The position numbers and the translations under genes were made by a program. A stretch of DNA of 12,950 nt from Solobacterium sp. (GTDB lineage: Bacteria > Bacillota_I > Bacilli_A > Erysipelotrichales > Erysipelotrichaceae): contig JAFWEA010000306.1 in NCBI GenBank assembly GCA_017543005.1, forward strand, positions 1-12,950, in the 5' to 3' direction. Positions 1 through 7,413 of the stretch are shown here, piece after piece. Below the pieces are notes generated by a model. It ran no database searches. It saw only the letters and a program-made list of their open reading frames with translations, and was not told the DNA's origin. The first letter of the stretch is position 1; each line of letters starts with the position of its first letter.

Positions 1-2
1 CG

Positions 3-2864
3 AACAAGAAATCCACCTATGTCACCGTGCACCGGGAAATGGCCTACAAGGGCACATATTCCTACAACGGCAATGGGGACGGCTGGATCCGGGTGAAGCT
101 GAACGGCTTTGACGGCTATATCAGCCTGAAGAATGTTGATCTGGTACCGATGAAGGCTGTCAGTGAAGATATTCCGATGACCCTGGGCGGCAATTCCACC
201 TATATGGGCGGTGAAGATCCGTTCAAGGTTCATGTCCGCCAGGCATATTACCGGGTGGAACGGGGCGGAAACTATAAGGATCTCGTGTATCACTGCTTCA
301 GCGGCTGGCCGTCCAACGGTGAGTATCCGGCCGAGTGGACGTTCCGCGTCGGCCCGGCAGCGGACTGGATGAATTACGGCGATATCTATTACAGTGATGA
401 CGGCTATACGTTCTGCACGGACCGTTATTACAGCCAGGTGGCCGGCACGTATTATGGCTACTACCAGTTCATGCCGCTGCGCACCCGGAGTGCGATTCCG
501 GCGGAAGTCTATGACAAGTACCTGCAGACCAAGAATATCGACGGCAGCAGCGTGCTGTGGGGCAAAGGACCGGTCTTTGTGCAGGCCCAGGAAGAATTCG
601 GCATGAACGCCCTGGCAGTCTATGCCATGGCCTGCCTGGAATCCGCCTACGGCACCAGCCAGTACGCCGTGCAGCGCAACAACCTGTTCGGCTGGAGTGC
701 CTTTGACTCTGATCCGAATCAGGCAAGCTGGTTCAAATCACCGGATCAGGCCATCCGCGAACACATGGGCATCAACCTGCGCGGTTTTGTCGATATCAAT
801 GACTTCCGCTTCTTCGGCGGCCATCTTGGCAACAAGGGTTCCGGCATCAATGTCAAATATGCCGGTGATCCGTACTGGGGTATGAAGATTGCGGCCCTGG
901 CCTATGAAATCGATAAATGCGCCAATGATTATAACGGCAGTCTGACCGACTTCAACCGGGCTTCCCTGGGCATTGTAGCCAATGACAGCCGGGTGGATGT
1001 GCGTAAGGCCATCAACGGCAATGCGCTTTACAATACGGCCTATGGCGCCACTTACCAGAAGAACCATACCGTTACCATTCTTTCCGAAAGCAGCGGCTGG
1101 TATGAGATCCAGTCAACCAATATCCTGGAGGGCGGCAGTGTCCGCAGCCTGCAGGATACCGGGCTTTTGAACTATGACTGGAATACAAACGTCGGCTGGC
1201 TGCCGAAGGATGAAGTAACCCGCATCAACAGCACGATTACGCTGCTGGCCAACAAGGGTGATACCCCGACCGGTGATTTCACCGGCACGCTGACTTCGGC
1301 GCAGCTGGATGGCAGTACGCTGCATCTGGCCGGGGAGGCATACCGTCCGGGCATCTATGTGACGGACGAAAACAAGGCTGAACATGAACTGAAGGTACTT
1401 GATGAAGTGTTCAATGAGGCCCAGTCACTCAAACCGGCCTTGACGGTCACCAACAATGACAGAATTGCCTGGAAGGGTGATCTGGATCTGTCCGGACTGA
1501 AGGAAGGCATATACATCTTCCGGCTGGATGCACATTATTCGCTGTATTCTGCCTATGATGATACGTACCGGCTGGTGCTGGGCAAGGATACCGAGCAGAA
1601 AGCCGATCAAGGCGGCAGAACCTATCAGCTTAAGGATGAGGGCGGCCTTTTGACTCTGCGGATCAGTCCTATCAGCTGCGGTACCGGTGCATCCTATGAC
1701 GGTCAGACAGACGCATGTGTCTGCGATACCGGTTATGAGAACTGGACAGCCGGCAAGGGCTGCACGCTCAAGCCGCCGGCTGACAATTCCAAGCTCATGC
1801 AGGGTGTGGAAAAGACAGCGTATGATGAGAAAACCGCCACGGTCACAGTGGAAGGCATGGCCTTCCTGACCGGCATGAATGCCGGCGCCGATGCCGATAT
1901 CGAGCACAAACTGATCCTGGTGGATATGGATACCCGTGAGGAAACGGTTCTGGAAACAGAAACGCTGTTGTATGAACCGGCCCTGAACTTCGGGGACGGC
2001 TATGACTACAGCCGCATCCGCTACCGGGCTTTGATCCCGCTGGCCGGCACCGACGGGCATGAATACTATCTGAAGATCCGGGTCAGAAACGGTGAGGCGG
2101 TCAGGGAGAAGATGCTGATCACCAATGATGCCGCGCTGGATATCGAAGACATGCACCAGGGGGACTGGACAGTCAGACTGTTTGCCAATCCGGCAGCGAA
2201 CTTCCGGATGGAACTGATTTCGCGGATTACCGGGGTGGATCGTTCCCTGATCAAAAAACCGACCCGCCGGCCGTCAGTGTATGGTGAAACCGTGATCGCA
2301 ATCAAGGATGAAAAGCTGACGATTGACGGCCTCGGGTTTATTACCAACACCTATATCAACGAGGAAAACAAGCCGGATTACGCGATCCTGCTGGAAGATG
2401 AAGCAGGTTCCATTACCCGGGTCGAGGCGGTGAATAAGGCCTGTTCCGTGGATCTGGCAGCCCTGCGCAAGACGAAGTATACAATTCATCAGGCCTGCTT
2501 CGATTTCACAGCCGAACTGAGTGAACTGGCTCCGGGCAGCTACCGGATGTATCTGGATATCGGCACCGATGCCGCCCGTGATATTTTCGAACTGTACAAC
2601 TATCAGGAAAGCGAGCTGCCGGAGGAAACAGCCGGCACCAGGACATACCGGATTGTGAAGACAAAAGGGCACAGCCAGTATATTCTCGAGATCACGGATT
2701 CATCCGTGCAGGCAGCCCCGCTGCAGGCCCTGAGCATGGGTGCTCCGGACAGTGCGGAAGCTGATCTGCCGGCAGAAGAACAGCAGGTGAGTGAAGAAGC
2801 ACAGCCGGAAGTCCCGGCAGAAACCACCGAAACAGAAGAACCAAATGAAAACGAGGAGGGTTAA
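3..2864 (+). CDS. Surface N-acetylglucosaminidase (GH73-like), 5' end missing
   Basis: This is a wall hydrolase predicted to cut GlcNAc-MurNAc bonds in peptidoglycan outside the cell. The frame stays open to the window edge, so the true start and signal peptide are upstream; residue numbers here count from the GTG at 27. Residues 1-45 look like the end of an SH3-like module. Residues 130-160 carry the GTYYGYYQF-type segment common ahead of Firmicutes glucosaminidase domains. Residues 170-305 are the catalytic domain, with the likely acid Glu205 in ACLESAYGTS followed by RNNLFGWSAFDSDP and YWGMKIAALAYEI. Residues 310-405 form a second SH3-like module. After that come three related beta-rich segments (about 418-550, 591-735, 750-895), with a four-cysteine EGF-like insert (C551, C564, C566, C579) between the first two. 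The tail is acidic, rich in Pro, Glu and Thr, and has no LPxTG signal, so anchoring is unclear. The family call is firm; the C-terminal domains are unrecognised. Confidence 0.88.
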   Translation, partial: NKKSTYVTVHREMAYKGTYSYNGNGDGWIRVKLNGFDGYISLKNVDLVPMKAVSEDIPMTLGGNSTYMGGEDPFKVHVRQAYYRVERGGNYKDLVYHCFSGWPSNGEYPAEWTFRVGPAADWMNYGDIYYSDDGYTFCTDRYYSQVAGTYYGYYQFMPLRTRSAIPAEVYDKYLQTKNIDGSSVLWGKGPVFVQAQEEFGMNALAVYAMACLESAYGTSQYAVQRNNLFGWSAFDSDPNQASWFKSPDQAIREHMGINLRGFVDINDFRFFGGHLGNKGSGINVKYAGDPYWGMKIAALAYEIDKCANDYNGSLTDFNRASLGIVANDSRVDVRKAINGNALYNTAYGATYQKNHTVTILSESSGWYEIQSTNILEGGSVRSLQDTGLLNYDWNTNVGWLPKDEVTRINSTITLLANKGDTPTGDFTGTLTSAQLDGSTLHLAGEAYRPGIYVTDENKAEHELKVLDEVFNEAQSLKPALTVTNNDRIAWKGDLDLSGLKEGIYIFRLDAHYSLYSAYDDTYRLVLGKDTEQKADQGGRTYQLKDEGGLLTLRISPISCGTGASYDGQTDACVCDTGYENWTAGKGCTLKPPADNSKLMQGVEKTAYDEKTATVTVEGMAFLTGMNAGADADIEHKLILVDMDTREETVLETETLLYEPALNFGDGYDYSRIRYRALIPLAGTDGHEYYLKIRVRNGEAVREKMLITNDAALDIEDMHQGDWTVRLFANPAANFRMELISRITGVDRSLIKKPTRRPSVYGETVIAIKDEKLTIDGLGFITNTYINEENKPDYAILLEDEAGSITRVEAVNKACSVDLAALRKTKYTIHQACFDFTAELSELAPGSYRMYLDIGTDAARDIFELYNYQESELPEETAGTRTYRIVKTKGHSQYILEITDSSVQAAPLQALSMGAPDSAEADLPAEEQQVSEEAQPEVPAETTETEEPNENEEG

Positions 2865-2876
2865 CTCCTCGTTTTT
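2848..2876 (+). terminator. Hairpin terminator shared by convergent genes
   Basis: There is a perfect 11-bp stem, 2848-2858 with 2865-2875, around the loop GGTTAA, ending in five T residues on the plus strand. The stem overlaps the last codons and TAA stop of the glucosaminidase gene. Read on the minus strand, the same stem starts four bases after the stop of the metallo-hydrolase gene and ends in TTTT, so it can act in both directions. Confidence 0.85.
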
Positions 2877-2879
2877 CTG

Positions 2880-3569
2880 TCAGGCGTTGATCAGGAAGGT
2901 TGCGTGTTCACAGACACAGGCCTTGATCTGCTGGCCATGGACTTCACGCACTTCCGGCTCGATTTCCCCGTTCAGCACCTTTTTGGCGTCGGCAATCAGG
3001 GCCGGGACCAGGTCCGGGGTAACCGGGAAGGCAGCGTGCGAAGGGTAGATATAGTCAAACTCATCGAGTCTGGCGGCGAGGCGTTCCAGGGAAGCGACAT
3101 AGGAAGGCAGGTCGCGGTGCAGGCCGAACATGTAAATCTGGCCGGTCTGAATCGGATCACCGCTGATCAGGGCCCGGTATTTCCGGTCCAGGATGGCAAT
3201 GGAGCCGGGGGTGTGGCCGGGCAGGTGAATGATTTCCAGCTCCCGCTCACCAAGATCCATCACATCGCCTTCCCAGACATACCGGACAGTGCCCGGATGC
3301 TTCTGGATATTATGATAGACAACGCCTTCCGACGGATGCATCCAGCACCAGTCAAAGGCCGCATTGCCGGCAATGTGGTCACGGTCGGCGTGGGTATTGA
3401 GCAGTTCCAGCGGCAGATCGGTTACGGACTCTGCCAGTTCCCTGGCGTTCGGGGTCATCATGCCCGAGTCGATCATCAGGGCCTTGTCCTTGCCGGTCAG
3501 CAGAAAGAACCTGACACCTTCTTCTTCAAACCGCCAGGTCTGGTCATTGATCTTAATGATATCTGTCAT
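2880..3569 (-). CDS. Metallo-beta-lactamase-fold hydrolase
   Basis: This is a 229-residue cytoplasmic hydrolase of the metallo-beta-lactamase superfamily, glyoxalase II-like in length and layout; the substrate is unknown. Metal-site motifs are N58-T-H-A-D-R-D-H65, GHTPGS (H119), SGDP (D138) and YPSHAAF (H178). The first motif reads HxDxDH, not the usual HxHxDH, so Asp62 stands where the second histidine is expected. I chose the ATG at 3569 because AGGAGG sits seven bases upstream and the protein then begins directly with the first beta strands. The frame can be read further upstream, but that would run into the terminator and the end of the neighbouring PASTA gene. It lies downstream of the PASTA gene on the same strand and converges with the glucosaminidase. 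No signal peptide is visible. The fold is certain; activity and substrate are open. Confidence 0.9.
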   Translation of the reverse strand: MTDIIKINDQTWRFEEEGVRFFLLTGKDKALMIDSGMMTPNARELAESVTDLPLELLNTHADRDHIAGNAAFDWCWMHPSEGVVYHNIQKHPGTVRYVWEGDVMDLGERELEIIHLPGHTPGSIAILDRKYRALISGDPIQTGQIYMFGLHRDLPSYVASLERLAARLDEFDYIYPSHAAFPVTPDLVPALIADAKKVLNGEIEPEVREVHGQQIKACVCEHATFLINA

Positions 3570-3575
3570 GTGTAA

Positions 3576-3597
3576 ACCTCCTGTTACTTTCATTATA
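3576..3597 (-). promoter_or_regulatory. TATAAT box and AGGAGG site of the metallo-hydrolase gene
   Basis: On the minus strand a perfect TATAAT lies at 3597-3592, and an AGGAGG ribosome binding site follows shortly before the ATG at 3569. No good -35 box is seen at normal spacing, because that place is taken by the terminator hairpin of the PASTA gene. The implied leader would be only about 16 bases. Confidence 0.55.
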
Positions 3598-3600
3598 ACG

Positions 3601-3624
3601 AAAACGGACCCCGCAGGGTCCGTT
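3601..3624 (-). terminator. Hairpin terminator of the PASTA gene
   Basis: On the minus strand a perfect 9-bp stem, AACGGACCC with GGGTCCGTT (3624-3616 with 3611-3603), closes a four-base loop and runs into TTTT. It starts three bases after the TAA stop of the PASTA protein gene, as expected for an intrinsic terminator. It separates that gene from the downstream metallo-hydrolase gene. Confidence 0.85.
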
Positions 3625-3627
3625 ATC

Positions 3628-5628
3628 TTACTGATCAGGCTGGAAAATATAGATGTGAATGACGGTCCGGCTGTCAATCTCAGCCCCGTTGGGAGCCGGG
3701 TCGATCTTCTGAATCCCGTTCTGGTTGGAATAGCCGGAGTCACCGCCGGTCGGGACCGGGATGATATCCAGGTTATGGAAGCCGGCATTGTTGAAGAGGG
3801 AAGTCATATTGGCGACGTTGTCGCTGTAGCTGAAATCGCTGTAGATGGAAAGCGGGATGTTCGGCAGGGTAGCCATCGGGACCGGTTCCGGACCATCGCT
3901 GTAACGGATGGTGACGGTGGTGCCGGCTGATTTTTTTGTGCCGGCGGCGGGATCCTGGGCAAACACGGTATTGGCCGCGTAGTCATTGCTGTAGCCGATA
4001 TTCTGCACTGTTACCTTGAAGCCGGCGCCTTCCAGGGCAGTCTTTGCCGCATCCGGGGTCATCCCGCTGACATTCGGGATGGCAATGACCTTGCCGGAGG
4101 AGACGCTGCAGGAGATGTTCTTGCCGCTGAGGGAACAGTTGATGATCTGTCCGGCGTCATAGGCATCGCTTTCCGTCTGGGTGGCGGAGACCTTCCAGCC
4201 GGCTCCGAGACTGTTGGCCGAACTGATCGCGGACTGCAGGGCCGTGTAGGAGGCCCCGGCAGAATACAGGGACGCATCCGGGGCATAGGCGCCGCGGGAT
4301 ACGGTGTAGTTGATGCGGGAACCGGCCGGGAAGCGGCCGCTGTCATTGGTGATGATGGCGCCGGCAGCGACTGAATCATGATAGGATTCACTGCGGATGC
4401 CGGGACTCATGCCGGTCTTGCTGAGATAGCCCTTGAAGTCTTCTTCGCCCATGCCCTGACGGACATCCACGGAGGCGGTGCGGCCGACGGCCACTTCGGC
4501 AGTGATGACGGTGCCCGGGCTGACTGGTCCGCTGACGCTCTGGGAGAGAATGGTGCCGGCTTCGGAATCACTTTCTTTTTCGGTATACTTTACACTCAGG
4601 CGGGCGCTGCCTCTGTTTTCGCTGTTTTTCGCATTGATATAGGAGTTGAAGGCATCGCGGGAGCGGCCTGTATAATCATCGACGCTGACCTTACCGGCGG
4701 AGACCTGGAAGGTGACGGCAGAGTCTTCACCGATCATGCCGGAGGAAGGATCCTGGGACAGGATGGTGCCGGTCGGCTGATCACTGTAATACTCCTGGAA
4801 GACGGCCCGCAGGCCGTTGTTCTTGCACCAGTCGGAGGCCTCAGCCCTTGTCTTGCCGGTCTGGGAAGTCACCGTAATGCCCCGGCCGGAAGAAAGGGTG
4901 ATGGTGAGCCGGGAGCCCTGGGTCAGCTTTGTGCCGGCCGCTGCCGACTGTTTGATGACCGTACCGCGGGCAGCTGTACTGCTCGTTTCTTCCCGGAAGG
5001 TAACACTGATCTTATTGGTGTTGGCCCAGGCCTGGATATTGGCCCGGGTATAGCTGCGGAAGTCGGGAACTGTCACTTCGATGACTTTGTCTTCTTCGTC
5101 CGCTTTTGCCGAAATCGTGATGATGACAGCCTGGCTGCGCTTGAGCACGGGCTCATCCGGTGAGATGCTGACAAAGAGGCCTTCTTCCACATCGGTTTCC
5201 GTACTGAATTCAAATGTGACATCCTCGAACCCTTTCTCGGTGAACCAGAGTTCAATGTCAGCCTGCTTGCGGCCGGTGAAATCGGGAATATCGAATTCTT
5301 TGTCGGGATCCGGCCCGTCCGAGAGAACAAAGGAGATTTCATCCCTGCGGTTCAGCTGGGTTCCTTCTTCGGGCGTCTGTTCCAGTACGGTGTCCTTTTC
5401 GATCTCTTCCTCAAACCGGTAAGTATAGTGCAGACGTTCGGCCTCGATCTTGTTTTCTTCGGCCCAGTCTTCCGTATCCTTGCGGTTCTGATTGATGAAG
5501 GAAGGCATCTCGATGGCGCTGTTCAGCGTATGGACATAATAAAATCCTGCCCCGATGGTCGCGGCGAGCAGAGCGCCGGCAACGGCGGTCAGGATACGGG
5601 TCTTGCGGTTATTGTAATCTATGCTCAT
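3628..5628 (-). CDS. Single-pass membrane protein with nine PASTA-like repeats, no kinase
   Basis: This 666-residue protein has a short cytoplasmic N-terminus (about 12 residues, ending NNRKTR), one membrane segment at about 13-32, and then an extracellular part made of PASTA-like units of about 65 residues. I count nine, starting near residues 40, 112, 184, 251, 314, 384, 449, 514 and 588. Each shows a helix after a T/S-x-x-D/A stretch and a beta strand closing on SDG, SAK, SSG or VSRG. The eighth (IPNVSGMTPDAAKTALEGAGF to RYSDG) is the most typical; several others are degenerate. In the family, PASTA units bind muropeptides or lipid II and usually sit on Ser/Thr kinases or penicillin-binding proteins. 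No catalytic domain is present here, so it may act as a wall binder, scaffold or co-receptor. Two cysteines (C498, C507) in repeat seven could form a disulfide. The start is supported by a GAAAGG site and the membrane segment that follows. Confidence 0.9.
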   Translation of the reverse strand: MSIDYNNRKTRILTAVAGALLAATIGAGFYYVHTLNSAIEMPSFINQNRKDTEDWAEENKIEAERLHYTYRFEEEIEKDTVLEQTPEEGTQLNRRDEISFVLSDGPDPDKEFDIPDFTGRKQADIELWFTEKGFEDVTFEFSTETDVEEGLFVSISPDEPVLKRSQAVIITISAKADEEDKVIEVTVPDFRSYTRANIQAWANTNKISVTFREETSSTAARGTVIKQSAAAGTKLTQGSRLTITLSSGRGITVTSQTGKTRAEASDWCKNNGLRAVFQEYYSDQPTGTILSQDPSSGMIGEDSAVTFQVSAGKVSVDDYTGRSRDAFNSYINAKNSENRGSARLSVKYTEKESDSEAGTILSQSVSGPVSPGTVITAEVAVGRTASVDVRQGMGEEDFKGYLSKTGMSPGIRSESYHDSVAAGAIITNDSGRFPAGSRINYTVSRGAYAPDASLYSAGASYTALQSAISSANSLGAGWKVSATQTESDAYDAGQIINCSLSGKNISCSVSSGKVIAIPNVSGMTPDAAKTALEGAGFKVTVQNIGYSNDYAANTVFAQDPAAGTKKSAGTTVTIRYSDGPEPVPMATLPNIPLSIYSDFSYSDNVANMTSLFNNAGFHNLDIIPVPTGGDSGYSNQNGIQKIDPAPNGAEIDSRTVIHIYIFQPDQ

Positions 5629-5650
5629 GGTGGCTGCCTTTCAAGCACAT

Positions 5651-5656
5651 ATTATA
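5651..5656 (-). promoter_or_regulatory. TATAAT box ahead of the PASTA gene
   Basis: On the minus strand a perfect TATAAT at 5656-5651 lies 22 bases upstream of the ATG at 5628, inside the 46-base gap after nagA. The -35 region overlaps the nagA stop codon and is weak (TATAGT or TTATAG). I see no terminator in the gap, so transcription from nagA may also continue into this gene. Confidence 0.5.
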
Positions 5657-5674
5657 TCATAAAGCCCGGCCGGA

Positions 5675-6814
5675 CTATAACTGTTCCAGGCCCCGGCAGT
5701 AGGTCTGCACAACCTGGTAATCATCATCCAGGACGGTCAGGTCGGCATTGTATCCGGTGCGGATGCGGCCTGTGGTGCCGTCGATCTGCAGCATCCTGGC
5801 CGGGTTGATCGTGCAGGCGTTGATGGCTGCGGCCGGGTCGATGCCGCATTCGCGGATCAGATGGCGCAGGCCTTCATTGATTTTGAGGGTGCTGCCGGCG
5901 AGTCTGCCGGTGTTGGCAACTCTGGCACTGCCGTCGGTTTCGATGAGGCACGGTTTGCCGGCAAACAGGAAGTGTTCACCGATCCCGGCACCTTTGCCCC
6001 GCAGGCTGTCCGATACGACAATGGCATGATCATTGCCCTTGCAACGGAAAAACAACTGCAGGACCTCGGGAGCCACATGGTGACCGTCCGGAATGATTTC
6101 ACAGTACATGTCATCCAGCAGCAGGGCTGCCCCGGCAACGCCGTTTTCGCGGTGGTGCAGGCCGGACTGGGCGTTGAATGTATGGGTGATGCAGACGGCG
6201 CCGTTGCTGTGGGCGTTGACGACTTTCTGATAGGTAGCCCCGCTGTGGCCGATGGAGACCAGGACATTGTTATGGGCACAGAAGCGGGTGAAGGTATAAT
6301 CGATATCATTTTCCGGAGCCAGCGTTATGATCCTGATGAGATTGTCGGCAGTACGCTGCCAGAGCCGGAACTGCGGGATATCGGGACTGGTGATATATTC
6401 AGGCGGCTGGGCACCGGCATATTCGGGATTTAGGTACGGACCTTCCAGATGAATGCCGAGGATCGCCGCACCTTTATCCATGCGCCGCTTTGTTTCGGCA
6501 ATGCTGCGCAGGGCCTTTGAGATCCGGCCGCTTTCATCGGTCATGACGGTCGGCATGAAGGCTGTGACGCCTTCCTTTGGCAGTTCGGCAGCCCATTTGC
6601 GCAGTCCGTCGGCCTTGGCGTCATTGCTGTCATAGCCATAGCCGCCATGGCAGTGTATATCAATAAAACCCGGCAGAATCATGCAGTTGCCGAAATCTGC
6701 CTGACATTTTTCCCGGTCGTAGGCATCCACACCCCAGATCCGGCCGCCGCTGATCTCCAGCTGCGCCGGTGCGAAATGCTCACCGATCCATACTCTGGTA
6801 CTTTGAATACGCAT
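5675..6814 (-). CDS. nagA: N-acetylglucosamine-6-phosphate deacetylase
   Basis: The enzyme removes acetate from GlcNAc-6-phosphate to give glucosamine-6-phosphate, joining amino-sugar use or wall recycling to glycolysis and wall precursor synthesis. At 379 residues it has the family's usual length. Family motifs appear in order: PGFIDIHCHGG (H54, H56), GIHLEGPYLNP (E124, metal), IGHSGATY (H190), THTFNAQSGLHHRENG (H211), the catalytic Asp269 in VSDSLRGKG, and LAGSTL near residue 306. The two N-terminal histidines follow the amidohydrolase pattern. The ATG at 6814 is the first good start, although only a weak GCGGGA site precedes it. nagB is not in the window. It diverges from a PTS EIIA gene across 98 bases and is followed at 46 bases by the PASTA gene, a context that suits GlcNAc handling. 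Identification is firm. Confidence 0.95.
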   Translation of the reverse strand: MRIQSTRVWIGEHFAPAQLEISGGRIWGVDAYDREKCQADFGNCMILPGFIDIHCHGGYGYDSNDAKADGLRKWAAELPKEGVTAFMPTVMTDESGRISKALRSIAETKRRMDKGAAILGIHLEGPYLNPEYAGAQPPEYITSPDIPQFRLWQRTADNLIRIITLAPENDIDYTFTRFCAHNNVLVSIGHSGATYQKVVNAHSNGAVCITHTFNAQSGLHHRENGVAGAALLLDDMYCEIIPDGHHVAPEVLQLFFRCKGNDHAIVVSDSLRGKGAGIGEHFLFAGKPCLIETDGSARVANTGRLAGSTLKINEGLRHLIRECGIDPAAAINACTINPARMLQIDGTTGRIRTGYNADLTVLDDDYQVVQTYCRGLEQL

Positions 6815-6860
6815 GAAAATATCCCGCTTTCTTTTTCTAACTGTAGCACAGATTTATCGT

Positions 6861-6889
6861 TTACCGATGCAGAAGTGTACTGCTATAAT
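6861..6889 (+). promoter_or_regulatory. Promoter of the PTS EIIA gene, with possible operators
   Basis: TTACCG at 6861-6866 and a perfect TATAAT at 6884-6889 are 17 bases apart, and TGC before the -10 makes an extended -10. Two inverted repeats overlie it: ATCG-N5-CGAT at 6856-6868 across the -35, and GCAG-N7-CTGC at 6869-6883 in the spacer. Either could be a repressor site; neither matches a consensus I can name with confidence. The remainder of the 6815-6912 gap, which must also hold the nagA promoter, shows no strong box on the minus strand. Confidence 0.65.
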
Positions 6890-6912
6890 CTGAAAAGAAA
6901 GCAGGGTGGATT

Positions 6913-7317
6913 ATGATCGGAATCATTGTGACAGGACATGGAAATTATGCCGGCGGGATGATGAAGGCAGTGCAGCTTCTGGCCGGGACACCGGAGAAGT
7001 TTGCGGCCGTTGACTTCCGGCTGGAAGACAGCACGGATGATCTGGAACTGAAACTGCGGGCTGAAATCGAAAAGTTCGGACCGTGTCCGGACGGTGTATT
7101 GATCTTTGCGGATCTGGCGGATGAACAGCCGGCGAAGGTCAGCCGGGATCTGGGCAGGAAACTGGCCGGTACGGTCCAGGTGGAAGTGGTCGGCGGAACC
7201 AATCTGGGGATGCTGATGGAATGCAATATCGCCCGGGGTTATATCAACAACATCAACGCATTGGCTGATCTGGCCGTGGAAACAGGCCTGCAGCAGATCG
7301 CCAGGCTGGAACGCTGA
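6913..7317 (+). CDS. PTS EIIA component, mannose/fructose/GalNAc family
   Basis: This 134-residue protein is a stand-alone IIA domain of the mannose-family phosphotransferase system. In this family HPr phosphorylates a histidine on IIA, which passes the phosphate to IIB and then to the sugar during uptake. The N-terminal strand MIGIIVTGHGNYAGG places the likely phospho-histidine at His9. VLIFADLADEQP near residues 57-68 and VEVVGGTNLGMLME near 95-108 are further family landmarks. It starts at the ATG at 6913 with an AGGGTGG site. No IIB, IIC or IID gene is in the window, so it either serves permease parts encoded elsewhere or has a regulatory role. Divergence from nagA suggests, but does not prove, an amino-sugar substrate. 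A terminator follows directly. Confidence 0.92.
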   Translation: MIGIIVTGHGNYAGGMMKAVQLLAGTPEKFAAVDFRLEDSTDDLELKLRAEIEKFGPCPDGVLIFADLADEQPAKVSRDLGRKLAGTVQVEVVGGTNLGMLMECNIARGYINNINALADLAVETGLQQIARLER

Positions 7318-7333
7318 GCAGCAGAGACACAGG

Positions 7334-7364
7334 AAAGACAGATACACATCTGTCTTTTGTTTTT
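7334..7364 (+). terminator. Hairpin terminator after the EIIA gene
   Basis: A perfect 10-bp stem, 7334-7343 with 7348-7357, closes the loop ACAC and is followed by TTTTGTTTTT (7355-7364). It begins 16 bases after the EIIA stop codon. Confidence 0.85.
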
Positions 7365-7413
7365 GCCGGATCCTGGCCGAGCAAACGAATATCATTGTCA
7401 GGAGGATTCGGAA

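Noticed and set aside
3570..3788. N-terminal extension of the metallo-hydrolase
   Set aside because: The frame is open but crosses a terminator and the 3' end of the PASTA gene; AGGAGG upstream of the ATG at 3569 decides the start.
4378..5163. Plus-strand open frame opposite the PASTA gene, Gly/Ala-rich
   Set aside because: Its composition is what reverse reading of the repeat gene gives; no start signal or domain is visible.
5657..5674. CCGGCCGG palindrome between nagA and the PASTA gene as a terminator
   Set aside because: The palindrome leaves no room for a loop and is followed by only three T residues, so it does not look like an intrinsic terminator.
7357..7413. Upstream TTG start for radC
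   Set aside because: It lies in the T-run of the EIIA terminator; the ATG at 7414 has GGAGG at good spacing and gives the normal RadC start.
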